In this document: positions 44,497 to 52,634 of the stretch, in pieces
Numbering within the stretch: position 1 is the first letter of the stretch
Layout of the letters: each line of letters starts with the position of its first letter
DNA from: Nitratireductor sp. GISD-1A_MAKvit
Lineage (GTDB): Bacteria > Pseudomonadota > Alphaproteobacteria > Rhizobiales > Rhizobiaceae
Length of the DNA stretch: 64,000 bases
Direction of reading: 5' to 3'
Assembly: GCF_040819555.1 (NCBI RefSeq)
Contig: NZ_CP161920.1
Span: forward strand, 1,673,001-1,737,000
The notes under the pieces: generated by a model
What the model was told of the DNA's origin: nothing
What the model saw: the letters and a program-made list of their open reading frames with translations, nothing else
Databases searched by the model: none
Translations under genes and position numbers: made by a program

Positions 44497-46146
44497 ATGG
44501 CACGCCAATTCATTTACCACATGTCCGGCCTCAGCAAGGCCTATGGCTCCAAGAAGGTTCTGGAGAACGTTCATCTGTCCTTCTACCCCGATGCCAAGAT
44601 CGGCATTCTCGGTCCCAACGGCGCGGGTAAATCGACCGTTCTGAGGATCATGGCCGGCCTCGACAAGGAATTCACCGGCGAAGCCTGGCTCGCCGAAGGT
44701 GCCACCTGCGGTTACCTTCCCCAGGAGCCGCAGCTCGATCCGGCCCTCGACGTCATGGGCAATGTGATGGAGGGTGTGGCCGCCAAAAAGGCGATCCTCG
44801 ACCGCTACAACGAACTCATGATGAACTACTCCGACGAAACAGCGGAAGAGGCATCCGAGCTACAGGACAAGATCGACAGCCAGAACCTCTGGGATCTGGA
44901 AAGTCAGGTCGAAATGGCGATGGAGGCGCTGCGCTGCCCGCCGGGTGATGCGTCCATCGATCATCTTTCGGGCGGTGAAAAGCGCCGCGTGGCGCTGTGC
45001 CAGCTTCTTCTGCGCCAGCCCGATCTCCTGCTCCTCGACGAGCCGACCAACCATCTGGATGCCGAGACGACGGCATGGCTTGAAAAGCACCTGCGCGAAT
45101 ATCCCGGCGCCGTGCTGATCATCACCCACGACCGCTACTTCCTCGACAATGTCACCGGCTGGATTCTCGAGCTCGACCGTGGTCGGGGCATCCCCTACGA
45201 GGGCAATTACACCGCCTATCTGGAAGCCAAGGCCAAGCGCATGCAGCAGGAGGGCCGCGAGGAAGCCGCCCGCGAGAAGGCGCTGGCGCGCGAGCGCGAG
45301 TGGATGGCCGCCAGCCCCAAGGCCCGTCAGGCCAAGTCCAAGGCCCGTATCCGCGCCTATGACGAACTGGTGCAGTCGGCCGCCGACCGTCGACCCGGCG
45401 ACGCGCAGATCATCATTCCCGCCGGCGAGCGGCTCGGCAATGTTGTCATCGAGGCCGAAGGGCTTACCAAGGGCTATGGCGACCGCCTTCTGATCGACAA
45501 TCTCGAGTTCAAGCTGCCGCCCGGCGGCATTGTCGGCGTCATCGGTGCCAACGGTGCTGGTAAGACCACGCTCTTCCGCATGATCACCGGTCAGGAGAAG
45601 CCGGACGCCGGCGAAATCCGTGTCGGCGAAACCGTCAAGCTCGGCTATGTCGACCAGAGCCGCGATTCGCTCGATCCCGACAAGACGGTCTGGGAAGAGA
45701 TTTCCGGCGGCAATGACATCATCAAGCTTGGCGCCCACGAGGTGAACAGCCGCGCCTATTGCTCGTCCTTCAACTTCAAGGGCGGCGACCAGCAGCAAAA
45801 GGTCGGATCGCTCTCCGGTGGTCAGCGCAACCGCGTTCACATGGCCAAGCTGCTCAAGGAAGGCGGCAACGTTCTGCTGCTCGACGAACCGACCAACGAC
45901 CTTGACACCGAGACGCTGGCAGCGCTCGAAGATGCGCTGGAAAGCTTCGCCGGCTGCGCCGTTATCATCTCGCATGACCGCATGTTCCTCGACCGCCTGG
46001 CCACGCACATCCTCGCCTTCGAAGGCGACAGCCACGTGGAATGGTTCGAGGGCAATTTTGAGGATTACGAGCAGGACAAGATCCGCCGCCTCGGCCCTGA
46101 CAGCGTCAATCCGAAGCGCGTGACCTACAAGCGCCTGACGCGGTAG
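44497..46146 (+). CDS. ettA: ABC-F ATPase, energy-dependent translational throttle EttA
   Basis: 549 residues from the ATG at 44497 ([20 protein letters not shown]). Two ABC cassettes: Walker [14 protein letters not shown] and [13 protein letters not shown], signatures [15 protein letters not shown] and [15 protein letters not shown], Walker [13 protein letters not shown] and [12 protein letters not shown]. Between them lie the P-site tRNA-interaction motif region with the arm insert ([19 protein letters not shown]). There are no transmembrane segments. The length and the first residues match EttA, which binds the ribosome E site and gates elongation by ATP/ADP ratio. It is followed by a terminator at 46178. 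Confidence 0.95.
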   Translation: MARQFIYHMSGLSKAYGSKKVLENVHLSFYPDAKIGILGPNGAGKSTVLRIMAGLDKEFTGEAWLAEGATCGYLPQEPQLDPALDVMGNVMEGVAAKKAILDRYNELMMNYSDETAEEASELQDKIDSQNLWDLESQVEMAMEALRCPPGDASIDHLSGGEKRRVALCQLLLRQPDLLLLDEPTNHLDAETTAWLEKHLREYPGAVLIITHDRYFLDNVTGWILELDRGRGIPYEGNYTAYLEAKAKRMQQEGREEAAREKALAREREWMAASPKARQAKSKARIRAYDELVQSAADRRPGDAQIIIPAGERLGNVVIEAEGLTKGYGDRLLIDNLEFKLPPGGIVGVIGANGAGKTTLFRMITGQEKPDAGEIRVGETVKLGYVDQSRDSLDPDKTVWEEISGGNDIIKLGAHEVNSRAYCSSFNFKGGDQQQKVGSLSGGQRNRVHMAKLLKEGGNVLLLDEPTNDLDTETLAALEDALESFAGCAVIISHDRMFLDRLATHILAFEGDSHVEWFEGNFEDYEQDKIRRLGPDSVNPKRVTYKRLTR

Positions 46147-46177
46147 ACAGGCGAGACTTGGTCAGTAGAATATGCGT

Positions 46178-46206
46178 GAGGGGGCTTCGGCCCCTTCATC
46201 TTTTTG
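46178..46206 (+). terminator. Rho-independent terminator after ettA
   Basis: GGGGC, TTCG tetraloop, GCCCC with extra pairs outside, followed by ATCTTTTT. A stable UUCG-type hairpin 31 bases after the ettA stop. Confidence 0.8.
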
Positions 46207-46329
46207 ACATTTAGACTCTGTTTGAGTGAATCAGTGAAAATCGGATCGTGAACGTCCGCAAGCGTGTTTCCAGGACACCATGGCGGTTGATCGGAAATCC
46301 GCCCCAGAAGGCAAACACAGGCACGGACC

Positions 46330-47508
46330 ATGTTGCGCACCGGCGAGACAGAAGCTTCAGATTTTGCACCGCACCATTCGAACGCCATGACGCGCGTCTG
46401 CGTTGGCGGGGTTGGCGTGGAAATCCCCGAAGAATCGATCTCGAATGAAGAGTTGGTCGAAAGCTTCAATGCCTGGGTCGACACGGAGAACCCGCAGCGC
46501 GAGGCGAGAGGACTGCCGCCTCTGGCAAAGTCCGACGCGGATTTCATCGAGAATGCCTCCGGCATCAAGCGTCGTCATGTCTATGAGCGCGAGGGCATTC
46601 TTGATCCTGCCCGTATGGCGCCCAACATTCCCGCCCGGGCTGATGACGAGCTTTCCGTCATGGCCGAGTTTGGCGTTGCCGCAGCGCGCAAGGCGCTCGC
46701 CCATGCCGGTGTCGAGGCGCGCGATGTCGATCTCGTCATCTGTGCGTCCGCCCATCATCAGCGGCCCTATCCGGCCATCGCCATCGAAATCCAGAAAGCG
46801 CTGGGGACGAGCGGTGCGGGCTTCGACCTTGGGCTTGGCTGCTCCTCGGCGCTCGCCGGCCTGCATGTGGCCACCAATCTCGTGCGCTCCGGTGCACATC
46901 GCCGTGTGCTTGTCGTCACGCCGGAACTCATCACCGCGCATCTGAATTTCCGCGACCGGCAGACCCATTTCATCTTCGGTGACGCCTCGGTGGCCGTCCT
47001 CATCGAGGCGCTGGGCGCGAGCGAAGAGCGCCCCGGTCGTTTCGAGATCGTCGACACGCGCAGCTGGACCCAGTTTTCCAACAACATCCGTACGAATTTC
47101 GGCTTCATGAGCCGCCTGGCACAGGACGATCCGTCCTATCTCGCCATGGAAGGCAATCTCATCAAGCAGAATGGCAACAAGGTCTTCAAGGATGTGACCG
47201 TTGCCGGCCACAAGTTCATTGTCGACTTTCTGGCAGAGCACGGCCACACGCCCCACACGATGCGTCGCTTCTGGCTGCATCAGGCCAATGCGCGTATGAA
47301 CGCCATGATCCTCAAGCTGGCCTTCGGCGGCGAGGTGGGACAGGACCGCGCGCCAACCGTGCTCGACCGGCTGGGAAATACGGCAGCCGCTGGAGCCATC
47401 ATCGCGCTGGAAGAGACGCACCGGGACATGCAACCCGGCGAGCATGGGCTGCTTTGCGCGTTCGGTGCGGGTTATTCCATCGGCGGTGCACTGCTCAGGA
47501 TGATGTAG
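46330..47508 (+). CDS. Beta-ketoacyl-ACP synthase III family protein (long FabH-like)
   Basis: 392 residues from 46330, or 373 from the ATG at 46387; neither has a strong RBS. The catalytic triad is present: Cys in GLGCSSALAGLHVATNLV, His in WLHQANARMNAMI, Asn in DRLGNTAAAGAIIA. IENASGIKRRHVYEREGILD is typical of the longer FabH-like group (as in Pseudomonas PA3286-type proteins), not of the housekeeping 325-residue FabH. It probably starts or diverts fatty acid synthesis using a medium-chain or unusual acyl-CoA. No biosynthetic cluster surrounds it. Confidence 0.85.
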   Translation: MLRTGETEASDFAPHHSNAMTRVCVGGVGVEIPEESISNEELVESFNAWVDTENPQREARGLPPLAKSDADFIENASGIKRRHVYEREGILDPARMAPNIPARADDELSVMAEFGVAAARKALAHAGVEARDVDLVICASAHHQRPYPAIAIEIQKALGTSGAGFDLGLGCSSALAGLHVATNLVRSGAHRRVLVVTPELITAHLNFRDRQTHFIFGDASVAVLIEALGASEERPGRFEIVDTRSWTQFSNNIRTNFGFMSRLAQDDPSYLAMEGNLIKQNGNKVFKDVTVAGHKFIVDFLAEHGHTPHTMRRFWLHQANARMNAMILKLAFGGEVGQDRAPTVLDRLGNTAAAGAIIALEETHRDMQPGEHGLLCAFGAGYSIGGALLRMM

Positions 47509-47520
47509 CGCTCTGCCGCA

Positions 47521-47856
47521 TTAATCCTGCCGGGCTTCCAGCCCGTCCTCTTCTTCCGGATCGAGCAGACGTGTAGCGCGCCAGCGCGTCAGAACCGTGT
47601 TGATGTCGTCGACGATGAAATGCCGCGCCGCGTCCCGGTCGTAGCCGTCTTCGAGCATCTGATCATAATCCGTATGCTCATGTCGTATATGGGTGATCGT
47701 GGCGAGCCACACCGCGATGGCTGGCGGCAGGGTGCGCAGCTTGCGGTCACTGGCCTTATCGCGGATCGCCTCGGCATCGGCCATGGGCGCCCAGGGAATC
47801 AGAAGCGTCAACGCCTTGTCGACCGATTTGCGCCGTCCGGTGGAGGCCCGCTTCAT
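47521..47856 (-). CDS. DUF2293-like protein
   Basis: 111 residues from the ATG at 47856. DAEAIRDKASDRKLRTLPPAIAVWLATITHIRHEHTDYDQMLEDGYDRDAARHFIVDDINTVLTRWRA is, from memory, the DUF2293 pattern, a compact helical domain of unknown function found in alphaproteobacteria. Basic N-terminus, no signal peptide. It converges on the KAS III gene and is divergent from sahR. Confidence 0.75.
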   Translation of the reverse strand: MKRASTGRRKSVDKALTLLIPWAPMADAEAIRDKASDRKLRTLPPAIAVWLATITHIRHEHTDYDQMLEDGYDRDAARHFIVDDINTVLTRWRATRLLDPEEEDGLEARQD

Positions 47857-47943
47857 TCCTGAAACCCTTGTTTTGTGTGGATGCTGCGCGTTTTGGTGCG
47901 TTGTGCACACTGGACCGTGTCATCTTGCCAAGCAAGTCGAAAC

Positions 47944-47965
47944 GATATAAACATATCTTTATATC
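47944..47965. promoter_or_regulatory. SahR-type operator upstream of sahR-metF
   Basis: GATATAAA (47944) and its exact complement TTTATATC (47958) are separated by CATATC. The half-sites form a perfect inverted repeat ending 15 bases before the sahR ATG. The AT-rich palindrome with a TATC centre agrees with the ATATAAAGATATCTTTATAT-type motif I remember for SahR in alphaproteobacteria. Confidence 0.7.
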
Positions 47966-47980
47966 TATTGGGAGAAGCGC

Positions 47981-49000
47981 ATGCTCATGCGTCCGGCAAT
48001 TCAACTCGACCAGATGGTCGACACGTTGAAAGCGGCGGCAGAAACCAGCCGCCTGCGCATCCTTGTGCTTTTGTCGCAGGGGGACCTGACGGTGACCGAC
48101 CTGACCGAAATCCTCGGTCAGTCGCAGCCGCGTGTTTCCCGCCATCTCAAGCTTCTTCTGGAAGCCCAGCTCATTGTTCGCTATCAGGAAGGGTCCTGGG
48201 CCTATTTCCGTCTCTCCGATGCCGAGGCAGCGCGCGAGTTTGTCGACGGTGTGGTTGGCAGGCTGGATCAGGCTGATCCGGTCATCGAGCGCGATCTGGA
48301 GCGCCTCGGCGCCATCAAGCGCCGCCGTGAAGAGCGGGCGGCGGAGTATTTTTCACAAAATGCGGCCAGTTGGGACCAGATTCGCTCACTCCACGTGCCC
48401 GACAAGGCGGTCGAGGAAGAGCTTTTGCAACTGATCGGCGCGCGGCCGTTTCAGTCCATGGTCGATCTTGGCACTGGCACGGGGCGGATGCTGGAGCTTT
48501 TTGCGCCTCTCTATCAACGCGCCGTCGGGATCGACCTCTCGCGTGAGATGCTGGCGGTCGCCCGCTCCAATCTCGACCGCGCCGGCATTGGCCATGCGCA
48601 GGTTCGGCTTGGCGATATTTCCGCCCCGCAGCTCGAGCGAGATGCCCATGATCTGGTGACCATCCATCAGGTCCTGCACTATATCGACCGGCCAGGCATT
48701 GCCATACGCGAAGCCGCCCGGCTCTTACGGCCGGGTGGGCGGCTGGTGATCGTTGATTTCGCGCCGCATGAGCATGAGTTCCTGCGTGAAGAGCATGCTC
48801 ATATGCGTCTTGGACTGGCCGATGGCCAGATTGCCGAATGGCTCGAAGAGGCCGAGCTCGACCTCACCGAAACACTTGAATTTGCGCCGCAGGGTGAGGC
48901 TGGAAAAGGCCTTACGGTCAAGCTCTGGCTTGCCCGCGACCGGCGCATGCAGATTGCTGACGGCGCAGTGCCGTCATTTGCTCAAAAGGAGACGGCTTGA
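47981..49000 (+). CDS. sahR: SahR: ArsR-type regulator fused to a SAM/SAH-binding methyltransferase-like domain
   Basis: 339 residues. The N-terminal ArsR winged helix (AAAETSRLRILVLLSQGDLTVTDLTEILGQSQPRVSRHLKLLLEAQLIVRYQEGSWAYFRL) has no cysteine metal site. The C-terminal domain is a class I methyltransferase fold (VDLGTGTGRMLELFAPLYQRAVGIDLSREMLAVAR, then RPGGRLVIVDFAPHEHE). SahR regulators sense S-adenosylhomocysteine and control methionine-cycle genes. It is joined to metF by a one-base overlap, and the perfect GATATAAA inverted repeat upstream suggests autoregulation of both. Confidence 0.88.
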   Translation: MLMRPAIQLDQMVDTLKAAAETSRLRILVLLSQGDLTVTDLTEILGQSQPRVSRHLKLLLEAQLIVRYQEGSWAYFRLSDAEAAREFVDGVVGRLDQADPVIERDLERLGAIKRRREERAAEYFSQNAASWDQIRSLHVPDKAVEEELLQLIGARPFQSMVDLGTGTGRMLELFAPLYQRAVGIDLSREMLAVARSNLDRAGIGHAQVRLGDISAPQLERDAHDLVTIHQVLHYIDRPGIAIREAARLLRPGGRLVIVDFAPHEHEFLREEHAHMRLGLADGQIAEWLEEAELDLTETLEFAPQGEAGKGLTVKLWLARDRRMQIADGAVPSFAQKETA

Positions 49001-49920
49001 TGCCGCAACAGCGTTTTTCCCGCCAGCCCGATGCGGCCGGCAAGCTCCGTGTGTCGTTCGAGTTCTTCCCACCGAAGACGGATGCCATGGAGGCGCGTCT
49101 GTGGGAGACGGTGAAACGGCTTGAGCCGCTTTCCCCGTCCTTCGTCTCCGTCACCTATGGTGCCGGCGGCTCCACACGCGAGCGTACGGCGCGCACGGTA
49201 AGGCGCATTCTGGAGGAAACGCGGCTCACGCCGGCTGCGCACATGACCTGCGTGGATGCATCGCGTGAAGATGTCGACCAGGTGGTGGGCGAGTTCGTGG
49301 ATATGGGCGTTAAGCGCTTTGTGGCCCTGCGCGGCGATCCGAGTGCCGGTGTCGGTGCTGCCTATCGGCCTCATCCCAACGGCTATGCCAATGGCGCCGA
49401 GCTGGTCGGTGCGATGAAACGTCAGGGCGATTTCGACATTTCCGTTTCCGCCTATCCCGAGAAACATCCGGAGAGCCCGGACTTTGCGACCGATATCGAC
49501 ATGCTGAAGCGCAAGGTCGACAATGGTGCCACGCGCGCCATCACGCAGTTCTTCTTCGACAACGATCTTTATGAGCGCTATGTCGAGCGCGCGCGTCGTG
49601 CCGGCATTTACATCCCGATTGTTCCAGGTGTCCTGCCGATACACAATTTCAAGCAGGTCGCCAATTTTGCGGGGCGTTGCGGCGCAAGCATCCCTGCTTG
49701 GCTTGCTGAACGGTTCGCCGGGCTGGAAGACGAGCCACAGATTCACGCGCTTGTGGCTTCGGCCGTCGCTGCCGAACAGGTGCTCGACCTCATGGAACGC
49801 GGCATTGACGATTTTCATTTCTACACAATGAACCGGGCCGATCTAGTCTACGCGGTCTGCCACATGATCGGCATTCGGCCGCATACCGGCACGAAGGTGG
49901 AGCAACCTGCCGCCGCATGA
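49000..49920 (+). CDS. metF: 5,10-methylenetetrahydrofolate reductase
   Basis: 306 residues from the ATG at 49000, overlapping the sahR stop and preceded by AAAGGAGA. KLRVSFEFFPPKTDAMEARLWETVKRLEPLSPSFVSVTYGAGGSTRE is the MetF N-terminus with the catalytic Glu. ALRGDPSAG, the AYPEKHPESPDFATDIDMLKRKVDNGATRAITQFFFD stretch and VPGVLPIHNFKQVANFAGRCGASIPAWL complete the FAD barrel. It reduces methylene-THF to methyl-THF for methionine synthesis. metH, often next, is not in the window; a terminator follows at 49946. Confidence 0.95.
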   Translation: MPQQRFSRQPDAAGKLRVSFEFFPPKTDAMEARLWETVKRLEPLSPSFVSVTYGAGGSTRERTARTVRRILEETRLTPAAHMTCVDASREDVDQVVGEFVDMGVKRFVALRGDPSAGVGAAYRPHPNGYANGAELVGAMKRQGDFDISVSAYPEKHPESPDFATDIDMLKRKVDNGATRAITQFFFDNDLYERYVERARRAGIYIPIVPGVLPIHNFKQVANFAGRCGASIPAWLAERFAGLEDEPQIHALVASAVAAEQVLDLMERGIDDFHFYTMNRADLVYAVCHMIGIRPHTGTKVEQPAAA

Positions 49921-49945
49921 AATCCTGCTGCTGTATGAAAATAAG

Positions 49946-49968
49946 GGCCGGAACGACCGGCCCTTTTC
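49946..49968 (+). terminator. Rho-independent terminator after metF
   Basis: GGGCCGG, loop AACGA, CCGGCCC, then TTTT. It lies 25 bases after the metF stop. Confidence 0.85.
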
Positions 49969-50027
49969 GTATGGTATTAACAAATTCCGGATCCGCTGCC
50001 TTTGAGGTGGCTGTTCCGGTTATGCGT

Positions 50028-50114
50028 TTACGGCAAAACGCCCATTACCAGGGCGCCGATGAACACGAATGCCGCACAAATCATCAGTGCATTCACAGGC
50101 CGTGTCAGTCCCAT
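50028..50114 (-). CDS. 28-residue single-pass membrane microprotein
   Basis: From the ATG at 50114 the frame reads MGLTRPVNALMICAAFVFIG and then ALVMGVLP before a TAA. A strong AGGAGG lies about 7 bases before the ATG. The product has a short basic head and a single 20-residue hydrophobic helix. It stands alone between the metF terminator and the DMT transporter. Such short ORFs are often missed by gene callers; I recall similar peptides in rhizobia, without function. The RBS and composition are the evidence; conservation was not tested. Confidence 0.65.
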   Translation of the reverse strand: MGLTRPVNALMICAAFVFIGALVMGVLP

Positions 50115-50274
50115 GGCATAGCCTCCTCTGCTAATTTATGGGTCGGATTCTATGGATGGACCGGCATCCGGCAAGCGGATTTTATGCTGCGCTGCGGCAA
50201 GTTTGTGAAAAAAACCACCTTTCAATGCCGCGTGCGTTTGAATTCATTGGGCATTCGGGCCGATTCACTTTGTG

Positions 50275-51198
50275 TTAACGGATGCGCGCAAGAACCCGCC
50301 CGTCGATGATGAGCAGTCCGGTGGCGATCAGCACCATTCCTCCGATTTCGAAGAAAGCCAGTCGTTCACCCAGAAGAAGACTTCCCAGAAGGATGGCGCT
50401 TACGGGATTGAGAAAGGTAACGAGCGATGCATTGGTAGCGCCAGCGTTTGCCAGCACCCGGAAATAGATCAGATAGGCAAACGCCGTTGACAGAACGGCA
50501 AGTCCGATGACCGCGGCCCAGATGTTATCGGAAAAGCTGAACAGGTTTTCCGGTCCGTAGAGTGTGAGCACCAGCGGAATCATGATGATGGTGGAGGCGG
50601 TGAGCTGCCCCGTGGCGACGACGGTTGGGGGAACGCCGCGAAAGCGACGCCCATGGATGAAGGCGAGACCATAGGAGATGGCCCCTCCGATCATGGCGAG
50701 CTTCGCCCAGAGTGGGCCGCCCAGCCCGTTGAGGAGACCCGGGCCGATCATCACGCCCGTGCCTGCAATGCCGAATGCGATGCCGGTCAGCTTCACCGGG
50801 GTTAGTTTTTCATCGGTGGTGAGCATGTTGGCGAGGATCGCGGTCCAGAATGGCGTCGTGGCGTTCAGCACTGAAGCAAGCCCCGCACCCACCTTGGTCT
50901 GGCCCATGAATATCAGTGAAAAGGGAATGACGTTGTTCAGGAGGGCCAGCACGAAAAAACTGCCGGCGAGCGGCAAGGCAATGCGAAAAGACGGTCCGCG
51001 AACGGCAAGGAATGCCTGAAGGACAAGCGCGGCAATCGACACGCGAAACATGACCAGCATGAGCGGCGGCATTTCGCTGACCGCGACACGGGCGAAGAAG
51101 TAAGAGCCGCCCCACACAGCGCCAAGCAGCAGGAGAAGCCCCCAGTTCCGGGCAGACATCTGAGGCGCGTTTGTCTGGGCGGGTGCCTGTGCGGTCAT
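50275..51198 (-). CDS. DMT-superfamily (EamA) transporter
   Basis: 307 residues from the ATG at 51198. Ten predicted membrane helices in two EamA repeats: LLLLLGAVWGGSYFFARVAVSEMPPLMLVMFRV in the first, WAAVIGLAVLSTAFAYLIYFRVLANAGATNASLVTFLNPVSAILLGSLLLGERL in the second. Typical inner-membrane exporter of amino acids or metabolites. It is divergent from the ornithine decarboxylase leader. It is unrelated in position to the other EamA gene at 6.6 kb. No substrate can be assigned. Confidence 0.87.
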   Translation of the reverse strand: MTAQAPAQTNAPQMSARNWGLLLLLGAVWGGSYFFARVAVSEMPPLMLVMFRVSIAALVLQAFLAVRGPSFRIALPLAGSFFVLALLNNVIPFSLIFMGQTKVGAGLASVLNATTPFWTAILANMLTTDEKLTPVKLTGIAFGIAGTGVMIGPGLLNGLGGPLWAKLAMIGGAISYGLAFIHGRRFRGVPPTVVATGQLTASTIIMIPLVLTLYGPENLFSFSDNIWAAVIGLAVLSTAFAYLIYFRVLANAGATNASLVTFLNPVSAILLGSLLLGERLAFFEIGGMVLIATGLLIIDGRVLARIR

Positions 51199-51263
51199 TG
51201 CGGGACTCTCAATTCGGGATCGTTCATGTGTCCAGCGCATTAATTAATGAGGAGGGGAGCGCC

Positions 51264-51320
51264 CACCCGAAACCTGCCCGGCTGCAATTTCCGCCGCGAA
51301 CGTCCGGGTGGAGCGTTTAC
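51264..51320 (+). ncRNA. Possible structured leader (speF-type) of ornithine decarboxylase
   Basis: CACCCG (51264) can pair with CGGGTG (51305) to enclose a GC-rich region just before the leader peptide. Alphaproteobacterial ODC genes are known to carry a conserved speF leader RNA. The position and local pairing fit, but I could not compare with the published consensus. Confidence 0.4.
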
Positions 51321-51398
51321 ATGAACGGCAAATCCACTACGCTTCCCTTCCGTCCTTTGCGTTCATCCGAACCAGGAGCTGCCCATGCAGATTTTTGA
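51321..51398 (+). CDS. Candidate leader peptide overlapping the ornithine decarboxylase start
   Basis: The ATG at 51321 is preceded by GGTGGAG at a good distance. It encodes 25 residues beginning MNGKSTTLPFRPLRSSEPG and ends at a TGA (51396-51398) that lies 14 bases inside the decarboxylase gene in another frame. The decarboxylase has its own AGGAG before its ATG at 51385. Translation of the peptide would therefore interfere with or couple to initiation of the enzyme, as in polyamine-regulated leader peptides. Confidence 0.45.
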   Translation: MNGKSTTLPFRPLRSSEPGAAHADF

Positions 51399-52605
51399 GA
51401 CCGCCCGAGACGCTGCCCTCAAGCTACGTCCCGATGATCCGGTCTACTGCTTCCGGCCCGAAGTGTTGAAAGCCGATGCACGCGATTTCATGGGGCAGTT
51501 TCCCGGCAAGACAGCCTATGCGGTGAAAACCAATGGTGAGAAGCTCGTTTTAAAAACGCTGGCCGAGGCCGGTGTCGAAGCCTTTGATGTGGCGTCTCCG
51601 GCAGAGTTCGCAGCCGTACGCTCCGTCGCACCCAACGCCGAGATGCTTTACATGCATCCGGTCAAGGCGCAGTCGGACATTCGGCTCGCACTTGAGGAAT
51701 ATGGCATCCGCGTCATCGTGGTTGATCACGAGGATGAGGTGACGAAACTGATCCGCGTGGTTCGGGCGCTCGACATCGACCCCGGTTCACTCACCGTTTT
51801 CGTGCGCATTCAGACCAAGGGCCATGCGGCCTACGAATTGTCGAAGAAATTCGGCGCGGGTCCCGCGCAGGCGGTCGAGCTTTTGCGCCGACTGGACCGG
51901 CACGGCTATAAGCTCGGCCTGTGTTTCCATGTGGGGTCTCAGATCCAGGATCCGGACACCTATGAGCGTGCGCTTGCCTCGGCAGACTGGGTGCGGGGCA
52001 GGGCAGGCGTCGAGCTTGCCGCGCTCGACGTGGGAGGCGGTTTCCCGGCGGAGTATGGCCACGATCCCAACCGCAAGAAGCCCGAGATGCCAAGCCTTGA
52101 CGAGATCATGGCGCGGCTGCGGGCCGATATCGTGGAGTGGGGTTTTGACGATATGCCGCTCGTGGCGGAGCCCGGCCGCGTCATCGTCGCGCGCGCCTTT
52201 TCGCTGATCGTGCGCGTTCTCCTGCGCAAGGGCCGCCGGCTCTACATCAATGACGGGATCTGGGCCTCGCTCTCCGATTCATGGACAGGAAAGATCACCC
52301 TCCCGGCCCGTTTCATACCCGATCCCGCGATCCGCAATCGCAATGGCGATCCTGAAAAGCTGGTGCCGTTCAAGGTTTGCGGGGCGACCTGCGATTCCGT
52401 GGATATCCTCTCGCGGCCTTTCTGGTTGCCGGAAACGGTGGATACCGGCGACTGGATCGAGATCGGCCATATTGGCGCCTATTCCCTGTCGCTAAGAACC
52501 CGCTTCAACGGGTTTTATCCCGATACGTTCGTCGAGGTGAAAACACCTTTTGATGCGGGCTCCGCACCGGAAGGCTTTGCCAGCCTCGAAACCATGGCGG
52601 ACTGA
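51385..52605 (+). CDS. Ornithine/lysine decarboxylase, PLP fold type III
   Basis: 406 residues. The PLP lysine is in FPGKTAYAVKTNGEKLVLKTLAEAGVEAFDVASPAEF. Later come LCFHVGSQIQDPDTYERAL, the glycine-rich phosphate loop DVGGGFPAEYG and AEPGRVIVA. VCGATCDSVDIL near the end holds the catalytic Cys and the Asp typical of eukaryotic-type ODC and the alphaproteobacterial ornithine/lysine decarboxylases. It makes putrescine (or cadaverine) for polyamine synthesis. The leader region may give polyamine feedback. It is somewhat longer than the usual about 377 residues. Confidence 0.88.
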   Translation: MQIFETARDAALKLRPDDPVYCFRPEVLKADARDFMGQFPGKTAYAVKTNGEKLVLKTLAEAGVEAFDVASPAEFAAVRSVAPNAEMLYMHPVKAQSDIRLALEEYGIRVIVVDHEDEVTKLIRVVRALDIDPGSLTVFVRIQTKGHAAYELSKKFGAGPAQAVELLRRLDRHGYKLGLCFHVGSQIQDPDTYERALASADWVRGRAGVELAALDVGGGFPAEYGHDPNRKKPEMPSLDEIMARLRADIVEWGFDDMPLVAEPGRVIVARAFSLIVRVLLRKGRRLYINDGIWASLSDSWTGKITLPARFIPDPAIRNRNGDPEKLVPFKVCGATCDSVDILSRPFWLPETVDTGDWIEIGHIGAYSLSLRTRFNGFYPDTFVEVKTPFDAGSAPEGFASLETMAD

Positions 52606-52634
52606 TCGGCAGCAAAAGGGAAGGAAACCTGACC

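Noticed and set aside
49917..50309. 130-residue plus-strand frame after metF
   Set aside because: It runs through the metF terminator, has no domain and no RBS. The minus-strand microprotein in the same interval is better supported.
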